DNA from: Hydractinia symbiolongicarpus
Lineage: Eukaryota; Cnidaria; Hydrozoa; Anthoathecata; Hydractiniidae
DNA length: 64,000 bases
Assembly (NCBI RefSeq): GCF_029227915.1
Contig: NC_079888.1
Location: 1,302,001 to 1,366,000 of the forward strand
Reading direction: 5' to 3'
The position numbers were made by a program, and so were the translations under genes. Below are positions 62,829 to 64,000 of the stretch, one piece after another. The notes under the pieces were generated by a model that saw only the letters and a list, made by a program, of their open reading frames with translations, was not told where the DNA came from and searched no databases. The stretch's first letter is position 1. The number at the start of each line of letters is the position of its first letter.

Positions 62829-63004
62829 ATGGGGCTACCCTACGACCCTGCAAAAAAGTACTTTACCAAAGGCGACTATGACAGCTACTACAAAACTGAC
62901 GTGTACCAAAGAGTAACTCCTGCACTTTGGTCACAAAGTGCATCGGAGTCCTCTTTTGTTTCCCCCCTGGCCAAGTCCGTCTTGCTGACTATGTCTCTGT
63001 TGTC
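62829..63004 (+). pseudogene. Unassigned protein fragment, copy 2
   Basis: Same as 61605-61780 (MGLPYDPAKKYF...). In this copy the ~28 bp insert lies upstream of it, changing its 5' context. Confidence 0.35.
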
Positions 63005-63616
63005 TAAATCCACCTCAGTTGTAGACCCTTCCGCCTTAACGAGTTCACCGGGCCATCAGTTATCGCTAACAATATCATTACTAACAAAGTAACGACAACA
63101 ATATCTTGTAATTCATGCCTCTTGTCTTCCAGTAGGGAGGAAAGTATGTCCATTCTGCCACTCCCTGTTTCAAACAACATAACAGGCTCCATTAAAGCTT
63201 TTTTGCAACCAGAATATATGTCTGGAAATGACAGATGGATGTGCCCACAGTGCTCTTCCCTTCAAGACAGTACCCGGGAAAGTGTCTTAACCCAGTGTGG
63301 AGATATACTGAAAAGGTTTAACTGTATCCAAGGAAGATCTGTGAAAAATAATAAATTTGTTTCTTGCCTCGCCCAAGGTCACGACACCCTAAAAGTTTAT
63401 TCCCATCCTGCGGAGGATATATCATTCACAAACCAATATAAATTAACCGCCACTATTAATCACTCAGGCACACTGGCGGCTGGTCACTACTGGGCTTTCA
63501 TAAGAGATCAGGGTGTTAATACATGGTTAAAATGTGATGATAGGGCAGTGATTAGTGTCAAGCCATCTGATCTAGATAACTCCACAGTGTATGTGCTATT
63601 TTTTGTCAAAATCTAA
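63005..63616 (+). pseudogene. USP-type ubiquitin hydrolase C-terminal fragment, copy 2
   Basis: The frame is open from 63008 to TAA 63614-63616. It shows SCNSC, LPLPVSNNI, CPQC, a CGDI-LKRF joint, SGTLAAGHYWAFIRD (catalytic His box) and WLKCDD near the end. The match is to the C-terminal half of the USP (C19) fold. The catalytic Cys half is missing, and the first ATG in frame (63146) falls inside the domain, so a working enzyme is not expected. The CGDI-LKRF joint lacks the two or more residues that copy 1 still has (YIQ). The open frame could be an exon of a larger gene, but the duplicated Polinton DNA around it argues against that. Confidence 0.75.
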
Positions 63617-63826
63617 ATAGTGTGAATTCGCAGTAAAACGGCCTTGTCTTTGGGTGTAACGACCCCACTTATAACCCCAGTTCTGTAGGGAGGCTAAGTT
63701 GGCTCACTTAGTCAAGCAAATGGCTGGTCCAAAGTGACAACTACCCGTGTAAGGCTGAGTGTTGGGATCCCGTAACACATGTGGAAAGCTACTGCCAGGT
63801 TCACAAGTCCTGGCGCTCGGGTGGTT
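63617..63826 (+). other. Shared noncoding segment after USP copy 2
   Basis: Nearly identical to 62360-62569 with a few substitutions, for example GCAGTAAAAC for GCACTAAAAC. Nothing recognisable is encoded. Confidence 0.5.
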
Positions 63827-64000
63827 GTCTACTCATATGTATAGTTTCTCAAAATCATCAGCGGAATTACGATGCATTTACTCATAGAATAAGTTCAAGC
63901 TTTGGGGGATGGGGCTTCGCTATGCTGATCATGGCATGATTGCTCACCTCCGCAGCAGGTATTGCCACGCTTGCAACCGGATTCGGAGCCCCCATAGCAA
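63827..64000 (+). other. Right end of window, unassigned
   Basis: Unique sequence after the duplication. A frame ending at the window edge reads LTSAAGIATLATGFGAPIA, a Gly/Ala-rich hydrophobic peptide open at 64000. It could be part of another Polinton hydrophobic protein, but the evidence is slight. Confidence 0.3.

Larger units (their letters stand above)
62570..63826 (+). repeat. Direct tandem duplication, copy 2 (1257 bp)
   Basis: Second copy of 61374-62569. It includes a 28-29 bp insert near 62767-62795 (GTAGGCTTAGGGTTAGTGAC begins it) that contains TTAGGGTTAG, two telomere-like units. It ends at GGGTGGTT, after which the sequence differs. Confidence 0.9.

Overview
The window is eukaryotic nuclear DNA, almost certainly from an animal. 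The evidence is a very long high-order satellite array, a decayed Helitron and a decayed Polinton/Maverick (virus-like DNA transposon). The Polinton proteins look most like those I associate with cnidarian or other aquatic-invertebrate genomes, but that taxonomic guess rests on memory and is weak. No ordinary host gene is visible except two tandem copies of a broken ubiquitin-specific protease fragment at the far right.

Layout. (1) Positions 1-48067 are one continuous satellite array of ~372-373 bp monomers, about 130 units, open at the left edge of the window. It carries dimer, trimer and tetramer higher-order repeats, several multi-kb internal duplications, and a recurrent deleted monomer. 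The short minus-strand ORFs in it are by-products of the repeat. (2) Positions 48068-50011 (minus strand) hold the N-terminal part of a Helitron Rep gene, cut off by the satellite right after its HUH motif and broken by frameshifts and a stop. (3) 50012-50523 is AT-rich with no gene seen. (4) 50524-about 61780 is a Polinton. A palindrome-rich left flank leads into a family B DNA polymerase with exonuclease, palm motifs and a cysteine-repeat insert, in many frames. It is followed by a zinc-finger fragment, small membrane proteins, an intact A32-like packaging ATPase, a BRO-N-like coiled-coil protein, an integrase lacking its catalytic core (minus), a membrane/coiled-coil protein (minus), a major capsid protein (minus, one frameshift) and a divergent coiled-coil/hydrophobic protein (plus, frameshifted). 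(5) 61374-63826 is a ~1.2 kb direct tandem duplication. Each copy begins inside the last Polinton gene and ends in a USP fragment plus ~210 bp of shared noncoding DNA. (6) 63827-64000 is unassigned.

How the parts fit. The Polinton genes would together replicate (polymerase), integrate (integrase), package (ATPase) and encapsidate (capsid) the element, but only the ATPase and a few small ORFs are intact, so this copy is a relic, or its frames were damaged by sequencing errors at homopolymers. The most unusual signal is a GC-rich, partly palindromic 26-53 bp repeat. It occurs at least seven times between 56840 and 60712, mostly in frame inside Polinton genes as a D-R-L-A-A-x-Q-E-like peptide, and once supplies the stop codon of the ATPase gene.
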